A DNA stretch of 64,000 bases from Mesotaenium endlicherianum (Eukaryota > Streptophyta > Zygnematophyceae > Zygnematales > Mesotaeniaceae): the NCBI GenBank assembly GCA_009602735.1, contig WELA01006964.1:24967-88966 (forward strand). Reading direction: 5' to 3'. The notes below the pieces were generated by a model. The model did not search any database. It saw only the letters and a list, made by a program, of their open reading frames with translations, and had not been told where the DNA came from. Numbering within the stretch: position 1 is the first letter of the stretch; each line of letters begins with the position of its first letter. This document shows positions 1 through 12,238 of this stretch, piece by piece. A program made the position numbers and the translations under genes.

Positions 1-2859
1 GTCCACGATAAGGTCCATTGAGATGTCCGTCCATTGCCTTTCCGGGATTGGTAGTGGTTGGAGGAGTCCTCCCGCCTTTTGGGATGATGGCTTGACTCTT
101 TGGCATGTGTCACAGCTCCTGCAGTACTCCTTGACTTGCTTAGACATGCCTGGCCAACAATAAGTCCTAGCTAGAACGCCCGTGGTCCTTAGGATTCCAA
201 AGTGTCCTCCAAGAGGGTTGTCGTGTGCTTCTCGTAGAAGCAAGAGCCGGAGGTCTAAGTCATTAGGAACACATCTCTGGCCCGTATCTTGCCTCACCCA
301 ATAATTGCCTTCTTGCTTCTTGCATGGGTCCAAGGTTGCTTCTCCGTTCTTGTAGCAAGGGTCTCTTTCATAGGGGGTTGAAAATCGAGCTTCCAGATCT
401 GTCTTTAGGGATGTCATCACGGCGTTTAATTGCAGTCTTGAGAGGGGGTCAGCCGGGTTTGTCTTGCCGGGCTGGTACTGAATCGTGATGTTGTATTGTT
501 GCAAGTATCCGCTCCATCTTGCTTGTCTCCTTGAGAGATACGGCTGCGTCTGGAGGTGCTTTAACGCCTCGTGGTCCGTGGTGACCAGTACCTTGCGTCC
601 TTCAACGTAGCAGCGCCAAACCTTCAAGGCATGTACAATCGCCAATGCCTCTCTCTCCGTGGTTGTATAATTTTGCTCGGCCGGATTTAGCTTTCTTGAG
701 TCGTAGGCGATGGGCTGCAGTCCCTTGCCTTGGTCTTGAAGCAGGATTGCTCCTATTGCATGGGAAGATGCATCGGTGATGACGTGGAAGGGCCAATCTG
801 GGTTTGGACTTGGAAGTGTGAGCACCGGGGATGTGGTCAATCTTCGCTTTAACTCTTGAAATGCCTCTTCCTCTTTCTCGGTCCATGTATATAACCTGTC
901 CTTCTTGAGTAGATCTGTCAGGGGGGCTGCTATGTGCGAGAAGCCTTGGATGAATCTCCTGTACCAATTGGCAAATCCCAAGAATGACTGGAGTTCTTTC
1001 TTGGTCGTGGGGGTTGGCCATTCCTCCACCACCGTGGTCTTCTTGGGGTCCATCTTGATGCCATCAGCAGTCACGTGGAGACCTAGGAACTCCACTTCTT
1101 GTTTGGCAAACTCGCACTTTGACTTTGTCATGAGAGCTTCTTTTTCAGCCGCGGAGAGTCTTGCTTTCACTCCTTGCTGGTTTCTTGCATCATCAGTGTC
1201 ATTGGAGGGTCTTCCACTCTTCCGGGCAGCCGCGGGGTCCCTTTTAATAACTTCGATTTCCATGGGTGTGGGTCCAGATTCGGATGTGGAAGGGGCTGCG
1301 TACACCCGCGTCGTCGGTACCCGTGAAGATGAAGGCACGGAGTGCTTGAAATCCAAGGTATCCACCTTTTGGGCCACTTCAATGATCTTTGAGAAGTCCG
1401 TTAAGTCGCGTAACTCCACTTCCTTTGCCACCTTGGGTTTGAGGCCAAAGATGTAACGGTCAATCTTCTCCTCGAGAGACATGTTGGGGATCTCAAGAGT
1501 GAGGGCGTGAAATCTGGATGTATACTCTTGAACGGACGTCGTTTGCTTGAGATGGTGGAGCTTTCCTCGGGCAATCTTCTCCGCATTGATGGGCATGAAT
1601 TGCTTCTTGAGGGCCTCACGAAAATCTGCCCATCTTGCATATGATGGTGGGGGCTCTTGGCCGAGCATGGGGTGCGCCATAGCTTGATATATAGCCGCTT
1701 GATAGTTACGCCACCATGATGTTGCTGCTCCTCTAAGTAAGGTAACGGCAAAGGGAACGTAGTCCTCCTCGGGTACTTCAAGGAACGCGAGGTACGTCTC
1801 CACTTGGTAGAGCCATAAATTCAGGTTGGCACCTTTCCCGGGGTTGAAAGTGTCGGGTTTGCCGGGCTTGATGAGTTTCCTTGCTCTCGTTGGCTCTTGT
1901 GGAGGCGCTTGAGCCGGGGCTGGATTTTGAGCATTGCTCGCAATAGGGGCAACCATGGCAGCCATAGCTTCTCTTGACGCTTGCACGGTTGCTTCATAGG
2001 TGGCCAAGCCCACTTGGTTGTGGACGGTCATTAGGAAGGCTGCCCACTCATTTGCGGGAACTCCTTGTGGTGGGGTCAACTTTGCTATAGCGGCTGCCAC
2101 GGGATTTGACGGTGCTCCTCCTTGTGGTGCTTCTTGTTGTTGCAGATTTCCTTGAGTAGGCTCTCCCATCGACGCTGGAGGAGGGTGTGCTCCTCCTTGT
2201 GGTGCTTCTTGTTGTTGCAGATTTTCTTGAGTGGGCTCTCCCATCGGCGCTGGAGGAGGGTGTCTTGGAGAGGAAGGGCTTCCTTCGAAAGCTTGCTGTT
2301 GGTCTTGAGGATCGGCCATCTTCTTGTGCTACCAAAGTGCCTAGCTCCGATACCACTGTAGTGAAACAGATAGATAAAGTACTTAGTAAAACAGAATACT
2401 TTATCTATTCAAGACAAGGATCTTTGAACACAAGTGGTAGCTTCTTGAAAGAGAGATGGCTTCTTGAAAGTTAATATATTTCTGGATTTTGGCAAGTACA
2501 AGAGTGATTCTGGAATGTCTTTCTATGTTCTAGCTCTTGTTTATATACTTGCTACATAAGTAATTTCTAGGAAGGTGTATGTTGATGTGTTGGCACCCAA
2601 CACATCCCAAAACTTGCCACCTCTTTCTAGAATAATGTACACATGTCCTTTTGACCTAAAAATGGCACATTTGACTTTTGCCACATGGAGTTCTTCTAGG
2701 TCTTTCCTCTAACTTCGAAAATGCCTTGGAAGGTTCAAAGGACATGAACCAAGTTACTAGAGTACCTATTCACACTTGACTCCACACAGTACTACTCCAA
2801 ATATATTTGAAAACATTAAAATATATGCAAACTAATATATAATAACTCAAATCACTATA
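1..2859 (-). mobile_element. Element A: Ty3/gypsy chromovirus, 5' part, runs off left edge
   Basis: Minus-strand relative of element B, nearly identical to it wherever the two align. Reading on the minus strand it shows a 5' LTR (2357-2859), a priming site complementary to an initiator-Met-type tRNA (2344-2355), gag (about 1110-2330), and pol sequence from reverse transcriptase through RNase H to the start of integrase (about 1-1110). RNase H is recognised by the [14 protein letters not shown] signature and integrase by the start of its catalytic segment near base 1. The interior is shorter than in B, so it is broken and probably could not move by itself. Its 3' LTR is outside the window. It lies in the leader of an E-type element, just left of that element's priming site. 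The close match to B implies a recent insertion. Confidence 0.9.
2357..2859 (-). repeat. 5' LTR of element A
   Basis: About 503 bp, close to identical to the LTRs of element B at 39288-39790 and 45298-45780. On the plus strand it begins TGTAGTGAAACAG next to the reverse complement of the priming site, and its outer end reads CTCAAATCACTA. The ends form the TGTAGTGA/TCACTACA inverted repeat typical of the family. Confidence 0.92.
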
Positions 2860-2892
2860 GGCATTCAAGAAAGGACTTAGCTCCGATACCAC
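2860..2892 (-). mobile_element. Leader stub of a second, tandem E-type element
   Basis: These bases match 16455-16487, the priming-site side of the other E LTR, including GCTCCGATACCA (the reverse complement of TGGTATCGGAGC). An E interior therefore also extends leftward from the LTR at 2893-3994. Element A interrupts it immediately, and the remainder would lie left of the window. Confidence 0.75.
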
Positions 2893-3994
2893 TGTGATGA
2901 ATCTTGCTTATTCAAGATAAATATACTCCATTTAAATACACAAAATCAAAGATAGGTGGAAGCGTGTGAAATCAGGGAGTGATCTTTGCCCTTCTAATGA
3001 TTTCATTTACTCATCTACACCCCTTGACTCACTTACCGTAGTGTGCCATAATAGTTGCACACTAACACGAGGCACAAGTAAGAGGCGAGCTTGAGGACTG
3101 GAGCTTCTCCTTTTAAAACTCATGGCCTCTTGCCTAGCAGGCATGCAAGCATTTATAGCACATGGACAACATCAGGGGACTGAATAGCAAAGGCGCTCTC
3201 ATTCAGGTGACCATGATGTAGCTAGAACACATCCCACTGACTTAGGTGCAAACCATGGAATCTGTCCGCTGTGTGACCCCGAAATGTCAGAGGGCATAAC
3301 TCTGCCAATACTATTCCAAATTGAGCAAACTTAACAGCAACGGATGCATCTTGACAAGACCTTTCCGAAAAGTCCTAGTTTGCTCCATCTGGACCGTAGA
3401 CAAAGCAGCCATGTCAACTTTTGTGAAGGCTGGTCATTAGAACGAACCCAAAGTGCACAGAGGAAACGACCATATTAATTGGTCGGTTGACTGAAGTCCT
3501 AGTAGCTCAGTTGACTGACGACGGCTCCGCCTACCGAGGAGTTAACCACACTGGTAGGACATCGGTTTACCGAACCTCAGTCGACCTCCCAACTTTCAGT
3601 ATACTATGGTTACATGTGCCAATCTACAAATAATAATCTAAATGAATGTATCTATCCTCAACGTATTGAAGCTAAGTATACTGACTAATATGAAGCGAGT
3701 CTACTATATGTCAACCTACTAATATTATATCCTATATATAACTGATACATAAATCTCAGCAAACTATACTATGATACAAAAGCCATCCAGTTGACCTTCT
3801 TAACAAAGTCAGCAAACTACACTGTGATACAAAAGTCATCCTGCTGACCTTTTTGACAAGTAAGGAAACTCGCATTACATCAACATACATTCATTTCAAT
3901 GAACTCGCCCATGTGAGTATATTGACATGATACTTATTTAGTGTTGTATTTATACATGCAATTAATCAAATACATAATGAACTGATTCATTACA
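2893..3994 (-). repeat. LTR of E (shared between two tandem E units)
   Basis: About 1.1 kb, starting TGTGATGAATC and ending GATTCATTACA on the plus strand. It has a priming-site complement on its left (2880-2891) and a polypurine complement on its right (from 3995). It therefore serves as 5' LTR for a unit to the left and 3' LTR for the unit to the right, as expected for tandem elements sharing one LTR. Around 3500-3600 it resembles the core of the D LTR (GGTTAAC and GGTAGGCGG blocks). Confidence 0.8.
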
Positions 3995-5750
3995 ATCTCC
4001 CCAGCTTAAATTGTTGTCGCCTGGACAACCCTCAGCATACAATTCATTTATTTAATAATACACTTTAGTCAACTAGGTGAAGCAAAGCAAGCAAACAAAA
4101 CATGAGCGTGATGTATTCACCTACCCAATGCAAGTAAAAATTAATCACAGCAAACTGTCCTGCAAGCCACCATCTGACTTCACCATCAATAACTGAAGAC
4201 ATGCATGGACTTACCCTTACTCACAGTAGTCCTTCCAGTTGAAAGACACAATAGAGCACCTCACACCATGCAAACCACACCCAAATCGAACAGCCTCCTT
4301 TCGAGGTCAAACAATGAAAGAATGTTATTAAGGCTCAGCCAACTGAACTAAGCCTTTTCTCCTTCTCTTGGTCCTTAACTCTTGCCGTGCTCACACCTTG
4401 AAAACTCCTCACAAGCAATTTCTGGTGACTTAGATTCCTGCTCAAAATCCAGCGTACTAAAGGAGAAGGGAGACCAATTGATTTGATGGCATTGAATGCC
4501 CTTGCAAGATGAGTAGCATCAGGTTAATGAGCCCAAGATTTTTTTAAATTTTAACCACATCTTCAGAACACACTAAGTTTGAAGAAACATATGGTTTTGA
4601 GCAATATGCTGGTCACCTTAAGCAAGTCCCTGATGTGTTATGCATCATGTGTTATCCAATCCCAACTTATGGCAATGTACTTACTCAGGTAGTACGTACA
4701 CTTGCTCCAACAGTTTACTGCAACTCACAGTTTACACCAGTCAGTCACTGATGCTCCTGATATTGATGCAGTACACACATAGGATGTGGCAGTGTATGAC
4801 CCGGTTAGTACATACACTTGCTGTTGAGTATGCAGGTAAGCACAGCTTACTGAATACTCCTAATACACATCCCATCTCCCTCTTCCCAACTTAAATAGTT
4901 GTCGACCCGACAGCTCTAACCACATAAGCACACCAAGAAGTGCCTACAACTCCGCATCATAAAAACCACACAGAGTGACAGTCACAGAGGGTTGCGGCGG
5001 TACGAATGGGTGGAGAAGAAGCAACAAAGAAAACCCAATTGAGGACACGGAGTGCAAACACCCAAGTAAGCAAGAAAGAAAGTCCCCCCCCCCAAAAAAA
5101 AAATAGTCAATTTTTCAGGATTAGAGCAATGCCCAGAGTGGCATAGGGAAGAGTGTATTGCCATTGGGACCCTCTCACCATAAAGCTCTATCCATTAGTA
5201 ACCCAAACTCAAGCCAGCGTATTACACCCCTCCATTTGGAAGTGTAGATTGCTTGCTATGAGATAAAGACAACCGGCCCCATTAGCAAGTTTCTCCAATA
5301 CCAAAGAGTAGCTTAGTTAGCTGACTCTACCAACGCATGCATACAATGTTACTAGTCCTTCCTAGCAAGACATACGCCAAAATGACAACCACCAAATAAT
5401 GAGAGTCAATAATCCAAGTGAAAAGGAAACAGAAACAACCAATTGTATCATAGTTCTGATGTTTCGGGATACTCCCTCCTTCAGGCCTTATTGCCTGAAG
5501 TTGCCCAGAGGACAGGTGGGGAAGCGTCACGCGGCAGCGTCCAACATGCCAACTCCTCGGCCTCTCTTAACCTGTATGTCACCATTGCGTCACACTCTGC
5601 TTGCTGGTCTCAGTCTGTCAAACAGACAACAAGCAAGTGTGTAAGTTGCCTTCCATGAGCTTAGCTACGCGTGGTAAACACCACACCCTAGCTGCATCAG
5701 CCTAGTCAAGATCTGATAACTCCATCTTACATAGTTCGCGGGAGGGCGAG
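3995..5750 (-). mobile_element. Interior of E, 3' half, non-coding
   Basis: I see no credible gene in this 1.76 kb. Short frames such as 4640-4894 lack recognisable domains. The right part of 3995-4030 is the polypurine block of the 3' LTR. A second block of the same type lies near 4865-4910 (reverse complement GTTGTCG...TTTAAGTTGGGAAGAGGG), so the block is repeated inside the element. A short C/A homopolymer run lies at 5085-5102. The segment ends at the target site of element D (GCGAG, 5746-5750). Confidence 0.65.
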
Positions 5751-6472
5751 TGTAATGAATCAGTATATTAGTAGATATAATATTCATTTAAATGTAATAG
5801 TTAGTTAAGTTCAGCCTGCTGAACTCTAGTTAATAGTCAGTCTGCTGGACTTTATATATTTAGTATCAGTTTAATGACTCAGCCAGATGCAGCAGGCTAA
5901 AGTCAACTTAAGTCAGCTTGCTGACACATTCTTTGACAGCCAGCTGACTTCCGTACTCGGTAGCAGCGAACTGCCTCGATATGCATCTAAGTGTAGTATG
6001 CTAGATGAATGGCCAAATGACATCCCTATGATGGATGGCGATTCGGGATGATGGGAGATGGCGGTGGATTTGGTTAACCGAGGTCCTACCAACGTGGTTA
6101 ACTCCCAGGTAGGCGGTGCCATCGCACTGACCGTTGAACAGTAAACTCATTCCATGTACATATGCTAGGCATTGCTCTCGAGTTCGGCATTCGGAAACGA
6201 GGCCAACTCTCTTGTACAACTGACTGAGAGAGAACTGAATCCAAGGCGAGAAGCCATTGATACGCACTGTTTTCTAACCTAGCTTATGTATGAGTTTACT
6301 GATTGCATTAGTGATGCTAGTTTACTCGCATTTGATTTACGAGTATTATTCACTGCTAGTGTGTTGTCCTTTGTCGTTTAACCAGTTAACGGAAATTGCC
6401 ATAAAGATTACTCGCTGATATAAAGATCTTTATTAATTGTTAATCGCTTATTTGGTAAGTCGATTCATTTCA
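5751..6472 (+). repeat. 5' LTR of element D
   Basis: 722 bp, from TGTAATGAATCAG to CGATTCATTTCA, followed at once by the primer-binding site. It repeats at 13969-14677. Related copies are the D2 LTR (20332-20925) and the C LTR (25446-26033 plus 38224-38325). The GATATAAAGATCTTTATTA stretch near its 3' end is AT-rich and could hold promoter or polyadenylation signals, but this is not shown. Confidence 0.95.
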
Positions 6473-6473
6473 G

Positions 6474-6485
6474 TGGTATCGGAGC
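6474..6485 (+). promoter_or_regulatory. Primer-binding site of D (initiator-Met tRNA type)
   Basis: TGGTATCGGAGC lies one base after the 5' LTR. It is one base different from the plant initiator-Met complement TGGTATCAGAGC. The same 12-mer follows the LTRs of A, B and E, and a one-base variant follows the LTR of C. All of these families therefore prime minus-strand synthesis from the same tRNA type. Confidence 0.85.
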
Positions 6486-6506
6486 AGTTATCACAGTCTT
6501 CTTTGT

Positions 6507-7862
6507 ATGGTAAGGACAAGGTCTCAAACTAGCAACTCCCGAGACATGGAGAACCAGGATAACGAGAATGTCGAAAACCAGGCGGAAAGCCATGTAGCGG
6601 GAACCCGTACCTTTCCTGATGCAGTGGCAGATACTGCAGCTAGAGAGGCTGCAGATGAGGCAGCTGCTATAGCCGCAGTCGCAGCACAGCAAGCTGAGGA
6701 GGAGAGAGCCAGATTAGAAGCTGAACAATTAGCAAAGGCCGCTGAAGATACAGAAAGGAGGGAAGGACAGCCAGCTGACGAGCGCACTGTTGAAGAACTT
6801 ATGGCATCAAGGGCCAATGTTCTGAACCCACCTCCTGCTGTACAACTCAATGTACCCCTAGGTCAAATACGTGACCGGCTGAATGCGGCAGGAATTGCTG
6901 CTGCAGGAGCGAGAGGGACTGTTGAGGACACTACTCAGCGAGTAGAGGTCAATGCTGCTGCTGCATTTGCTAGACTACCACCCCAGAGTGTAGACTTGGG
7001 AATATTGTTCGTTCAAATGCAGTCGCAAACGGCGACCATGTATCAGTCCCAACAGGAGGACAAAAGAATCATAATGTCCCTACTGCGCCAACTGGGGTCT
7101 CAAACCACTAGTGGTGGTGGCCGAGGGCCTAGTAAGCCCAAGCCGAAACCTCCCCAGGAATATGATCCTGAGGGAAACAGAAAATATTACCTGATCAAGT
7201 TTCTCGCGGATGTTGAGCAATGGCTGGAGAACTACCCAGAACTGCAAGATTACGAGAAGGTCAGGCACACCGGTGCGCTACTGAAAGGCAGTGCCGCAGA
7301 CTGGTGGCTTTACTGGAAGGAAGAGCGTAAGGCTCGGCAACTCGGTGACCCTACGTGGGTAGAGTTTGTCGAGAAGTTGCATGAGAAGTTTGATGTCATC
7401 AACCAGCAGGAGAAAGCTATCTATGCGATGATCTCCCTGACACTGAAGCAGACCACTTCAGTTGCTGAGTTTGCTCAAAAGTTCCAAGAGAACATGATGA
7501 AGCAGCCCAATTTGCCAGAACGGTATAGGATAGCATACTTCACGTATGGCTTGAAATCCGAGGTCTCTGGTCATTTTGCTGAGAAGAAGTATGAGAAACT
7601 GGCTGACTTGATCCAGGATGCTGATGCCTGGGATCAGCAGCAGTTCAATCATAAGCGCCAGAGTAATGCTTTGGTGTCTAAGGTTGTCAAAAAGCCCCAC
7701 GATTTCTACAATGCAATCGAAGGAGACCAGGCTGAGGATGATCAGGGTGATGGATATGAGTATGAATATAATGCCATACAGACCAGAGGTAGAGGTGGTT
7801 TCTCTCGAGGCGGCTATGGAAAAGGTGGTGGTAGGACTAAGCCAAGACCAGCCTCAGCATAA
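6507..7862 (+). CDS. Gag of element D
   Basis: A 451-residue frame that starts just downstream of the priming site ([15 protein letters not shown]). The N-terminal third is Ala/Glu-rich and likely coiled coil (residues about 40-95). The middle part, about 210-400, is the retrotransposon Gag domain, with the family pattern of an [10 protein letters not shown]-like start, [11 protein letters not shown] and a [15 protein letters not shown] helix. The tail is Gly/Arg-rich ([16 protein letters not shown]). A CCHC zinc-knuckle signature ([14 protein letters not shown]) is encoded at the gag-pol boundary. Pol lies in the -1 frame relative to gag, the usual relation where Ty3/gypsy elements use frameshifting. 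The product would form the cytoplasmic virus-like particle. Confidence 0.85.
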   Translation: MVRTRSQTSNSRDMENQDNENVENQAESHVAGTRTFPDAVADTAAREAADEAAAIAAVAAQQAEEERARLEAEQLAKAAEDTERREGQPADERTVEELMASRANVLNPPPAVQLNVPLGQIRDRLNAAGIAAAGARGTVEDTTQRVEVNAAAAFARLPPQSVDLGILFVQMQSQTATMYQSQQEDKRIIMSLLRQLGSQTTSGGGRGPSKPKPKPPQEYDPEGNRKYYLIKFLADVEQWLENYPELQDYEKVRHTGALLKGSAADWWLYWKEERKARQLGDPTWVEFVEKLHEKFDVINQQEKAIYAMISLTLKQTTSVAEFAQKFQENMMKQPNLPERYRIAYFTYGLKSEVSGHFAEKKYEKLADLIQDADAWDQQQFNHKRQSNALVSKVVKKPHDFYNAIEGDQAEDDQGDGYEYEYNAIQTRGRGGFSRGGYGKGGGRTKPRPASA

Positions 7863-7867
7863 TCCAC

Positions 7868-10800
7868 TTGCTACCATTGTCAGCAGTTGGGCCACTACAG
7901 AGAACAGTGTCCAGTCAAGCACCTTCCGAAGGTCGAGAGAAAAGACCAGCCTTTAAAAGACAGCAACAGTCAGTAATCCAGTCTACTGACTGTGAGGATG
8001 CTAGAGATAGTGAGTCGTCACTAGCTGCCCTCGTAGCAGGTGTTATGGGTCCTGCTGAACTGGATTCACTATGCATGCCTGACAACCAGATAAAGGAGAC
8101 CATCAGCAATATAGACGTCCAGAGAGTGCACACTCTGGATGCTCTTGTTCCACCTGATGTCCAACATTTCTTTGCTACGTCAGGAGAACAATGCGAAAGT
8201 CAGGAAAAGACAGTCCCCCCTATCCTACTGCATTGCATGATTGCAGGTAGGAAGGTGAGGGCATTTGTTGACGGAGGGGCGTCACATACTTTTATCCACA
8301 AGGACTTAGTTAAGCGGCTAAGGCTGCCTACTGTCACCCAAGGGAATAGAAAAATATTCCTTAAAGATGCCTCATGTATCCCGGGAGGAGTTGTAAGCAA
8401 GCCTATTGAAGTCCAGTTAGGTTCTGGCATTGCAGTTCTAACTGAAACGCTTACATGTGAGGTACTCAACACTGGCTTTTATGATCTCGTGTTAGGCAGG
8501 TCCTGGCTTAATAGACATCAAGCTGAAGTGTGTTGGAGCAGAGGTACAGTTAAAGTGAGAGGAGCCAGTGATGGGCAGACTGACTTGGCACCCACCAGTG
8601 CTCTTCCTCTTGTCCTGTGTGGATGGCAAATGAAGGAAAAGAATAGGCTTCCAGAAGGATGCAAGTTGCTGAATGCAATGGAGTTCGTCAAAAGCTGGAA
8701 CCAGAAGGAAGACAGAATGTTCAGTCTGCTGCTAAGGGAGGTACCTCCTCAACCTGAAGAAGTGGTTGAGAAAAAGGTAAGCCCTCCGGAGCATCCTACT
8801 GCTGCGAAAATTGTTGCTCAGTACACGGATCTGTTTAATATGCCTCCAGGACTACCCTCTAAGAGGGAAGTATATCATAGGATTGATTTATTACCTAGGA
8901 GTCAGCCACCCTGGCAACGCACTTATGGCTTGTCTTATGAAGAGAGCGAGGAGTTGAAAACACAGATTGCAGAGCTTGGGGAAAATGGTTATATTTCTCC
9001 CAGTAAATCACCTTACGACGCACCCATCCTATTTGTTAAAAAAAAGGATGGCAGTATGCGGATGTGTGTGGATTACAGAGCCCTGAACAGAATTACAGTA
9101 AAAAACAAGTGTGCTTTACCCAGAATCAAGAACTTGCTTGATACCCTGTCTGGTGCTAAGGTGTTCAGTAAGATAGATCTCAAGAGTGGTTATCATCAAA
9201 TCAGAATTGCTGAGGGGGATGAACACAAGACTGCCTTCCGCACACGTTACAGACACTATGAGTTCAACGTGATGCCATTTGGACTGACAAATGCTCCTGC
9301 GACCTTCATGGGTGCTATGAATGACATTTTCAGGCCTTATTTGGATAATTTTGTGCAAGTTCTCCTGGATGATATTTTAATTTTCTCTAAAGATGAAGCT
9401 CAGCACGCTGAACACTTGAAGACAGTCCTGGACACTCTGACAAAAAATCAGTTATATGCTAAAATGAGCAAGTGTGATTTTTTTACAGAAAGTATTGAAT
9501 TCTTGGGCCACGTTGTCAGTAAAGAGGGCATCAGTGTGGACCCTAAGAAAGTCCAGACCATAAGGGACTGGCCAGTACCACAGTCTGTCTCTGAAGTTAG
9601 ATCCTTCCTCGGGTTGGCTAACTATTATAGGAGATTTATTGAGAATTATTCTACAAAGGCCAGTAAATTGACTGACCTTACTAAGAAAGACATAGGGTAT
9701 GTGTGGGGGGAAGAGCAGCAGGCTGCCTTCCAGACCCTTAAAGATGCCCTTTGTTCTGCCCCAGTGCTAGCCGTGTATGACCCCAGCAAACCGGTGCAGG
9801 TGGTTACTGATGCCTCTGACTTTGCCATGGGTGCTATTTTGTTGCAGCCTGCGGACAAAACCACAAAGGATGGTAAGGTAAGGCAGGAGTGGCATCCTGT
9901 GTTGTATGAGTCTATGAAATTTAATCCAGCGGAGATTAATTACTCAGTGCATGATAAAGAGCTGCTAGCTATCATTCATGTACTCAAACAGTGGAGAGCA
10001 TACTTACATGGTAAAGCTTTTAAGGTGATTACAGATCATCTAGCTCTGACTCACTTTTCAGAAGAAGTCCAAGCTGTCGAGGAGGGAGAACCGCTGGAGC
10101 CAGATGCTGGAGCAATTCCAAGTCCAGATCGACTACAAACCAGGGAAGTTGAATCCTGCTGATGCACTCTCTAGAAGACCTGACTTGCAAGAAAGGAACT
10201 TTAGTCAGCATGCTGTAGATAAAGTCCTGTGTGCACTCACTTCACTAAAGGTGAAAAAGTCCTTCCTTGAACAACTTAGGAAAGCCTACCTTTCTGACCC
10301 AACATTTGACCCCACTACTAGTGTGTGTCGTGCTACTGCACTCGGGTATAACCTGAAGGGAGGAGTCTGGGTGACTGAAAGCACTTCAGGCAGGCTGAAG
10401 CTGGTCATTCCTAATAACTTGGAAATAATGTCTCTTTTATTGAGTCATGCACATGACAGTTTACTGGGTGGGCATTTGGGGCACGCCAAAACAGTTGGCA
10501 AACTGGCAAAACATTATCATTTGGAAGGGTTGCCCCGGGAGGTCTTGAAATATGTAAAATCCTGTGATCAGTGTCAGAAGAATAAGTCTAGGCACACACC
10601 ACCGGGAGGTCTCTTGCAACCACTCCCCATCCCAGCTGGACGCTGGGAAACTATATCTATGGACTGGGTGGTCACACTACCAAAAATTGCCAATGGGCAT
10701 GATTTGATACTGGTAGTTGTAGATAAGGTGACAAAAATGGTCATTTTTATCCCCACAACTGTCAAAGTGACTGCACTCGAAACAGCGAGACAGTTCTACA

Positions 10801-11786
10801 ACCACGTAGTATGCCAACATGGGCTTCCCTCTAACATCATCTCAGACAGAGACTCAAAATTTACCTCTAAGTTCTGGAGAGCTTTAATGGGGTTAATGGG
10901 AGTCAAACAGCTTCTCACCACAGCTAACCACCCTCAGACTGATGGGTAGACTGAAAGAGCTAACCGAGTTCTGCAGGAGGTGTTGAGAGCATATATCAAC
11001 CAAAAACAAGATAATTGGGATGACCTGTTGCCTCAAATTCAGTTTGCGGTCAACAGTGCGGTACACGCGTCAACGGGCAAGACTCCTTTTGAACTCAGCC
11101 TGGGTAGAGTCCCTAAGTCCCCTCTAGATGTGCTAGGGGAGTCTTTAACTCACCCTAAAGGGATCAACAACCCGGTCTCCCTCCANAAAGGGATCAACAA
11201 TCCGATCTCCCTCCAGTTAACTAAGGAGTTTGCGGATACCCTGTCAGAAGTCCAACAAAACCTGCACAAAGTCCAAGAAAAGCAACAAAAATACGCTAAT
11301 CAACATCGTCGAGAGCTGACATTTTCTAAGGGCGATCTAGTCAAACTGCACTCTCAGCACCTGTACCTCCCTGGTGTGGTCAAGAAAAAGCTTGGCCCTG
11401 TTTGGGTCGGTCCATATTTGGTGGTGCGTCGTGTCGGTCAGAATGCTCACAAACTGAACATGTCAGCCGAATACAAGGGTCACCCGGTCTTTAATGTCTC
11501 CTTCCTGGAACCATACATCAAAGGTGATACACTGTTCACAGGTCGGTTACCTGTCCAACCGGGACCGGTCCTCGCTGTCCGGGACGGCGACTCTGACGAA
11601 TATGAGGTTGAGGAGATCTTAGACGCACGCTCGGTCCGTCGATCTTCTAAATATGTCATGAAGTACCTCATTCGATGGAAGGGTTACGATGCCTCTGAGG
11701 ACACTTGGGAATTTAAGGACCATTTGACCAATGCCAAAGGGGCGTTGAAACGGTTCCACCTTCCGGCGGCTGGAGCCCCTCCATAA
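7868..11786 (+). pseudogene. Pol region of element D (protease, RT, RNase H, integrase, chromodomain)
   Basis: Domains in order: retropepsin-like protease near 8240-8520 ([13 protein letters not shown]); reverse transcriptase near 8850-9560 ([20 protein letters not shown], then [11 protein letters not shown] as the metal-binding box); RNase H near 9780-10100 ([16 protein letters not shown]); integrase with an HHCC zinc domain (CDQCQKNK) and catalytic core near 10430-10980 (MDWVVTLP, SDRDSKFTSKFW); and a C-terminal chromodomain near 11590-11740 (YEVEEILD, YLIRWKGYDASEDTWE). The chromodomain places it among chromoviruses, whose integrases are guided to modified histones. The region is broken by a few interruptions. 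A single ambiguous base lies at 11186. Confidence 0.92.
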
Positions 11787-12238
11787 CTGTCATTTCAGTT
11801 GACACGGGAAGGTGACTGGCGGTCCTGTCTCCATTTAAGTTGGAGGGGAAAATATATGACAGTTAGTGAGCGAGAGCGATAAAGGGACAGTTACGTGAAT
11901 CCTAAGTGTCAGCATAGTGACAGATGGGAGAGCCTGGCCCACATAAAGCACCTTGAGCTGAAGGAAAAAGGGCTTCGCACAACAATACTTCACTTAAGTC
12001 AACTTAAAACATATTCATACGTTTATGTTAGCGCACCGCAACTCCGTCAACTTTTAGCAATCACCTTGTAAGGTAAACAGGAGCGAATCCACCATATTAA
12101 TACGAACATACTTCCTGCCTGCAATCCCTGTGACAAAGATCGATATCCTACTAACTTGTGCCCTGATTACATGTACAGGATGGCTCCCACCATACAAAAG
12201 GAGGACAAAAACGCAAGGCAGAAGAAGCCAGGAGGACA
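11787..12238 (+). other. Spacer between pol and the extra gene of D
   Basis: Non-coding. It contains scattered GACAG/TGACAG words and a polypurine-like block at about 11834-11851 (TTTAAGTTGGAGGGGAAA) that closely resembles the real polypurine tract before the 3' LTR. Equivalent spacers with the same block follow pol in D2 (18234-18581) and C (46886-47300). Confidence 0.7.

Noticed and set aside
3995-5750. Small frames within E's interior as genes
   Set aside because: Short, without domains, overlapping on both strands, and inside a non-coding retroelement interior.
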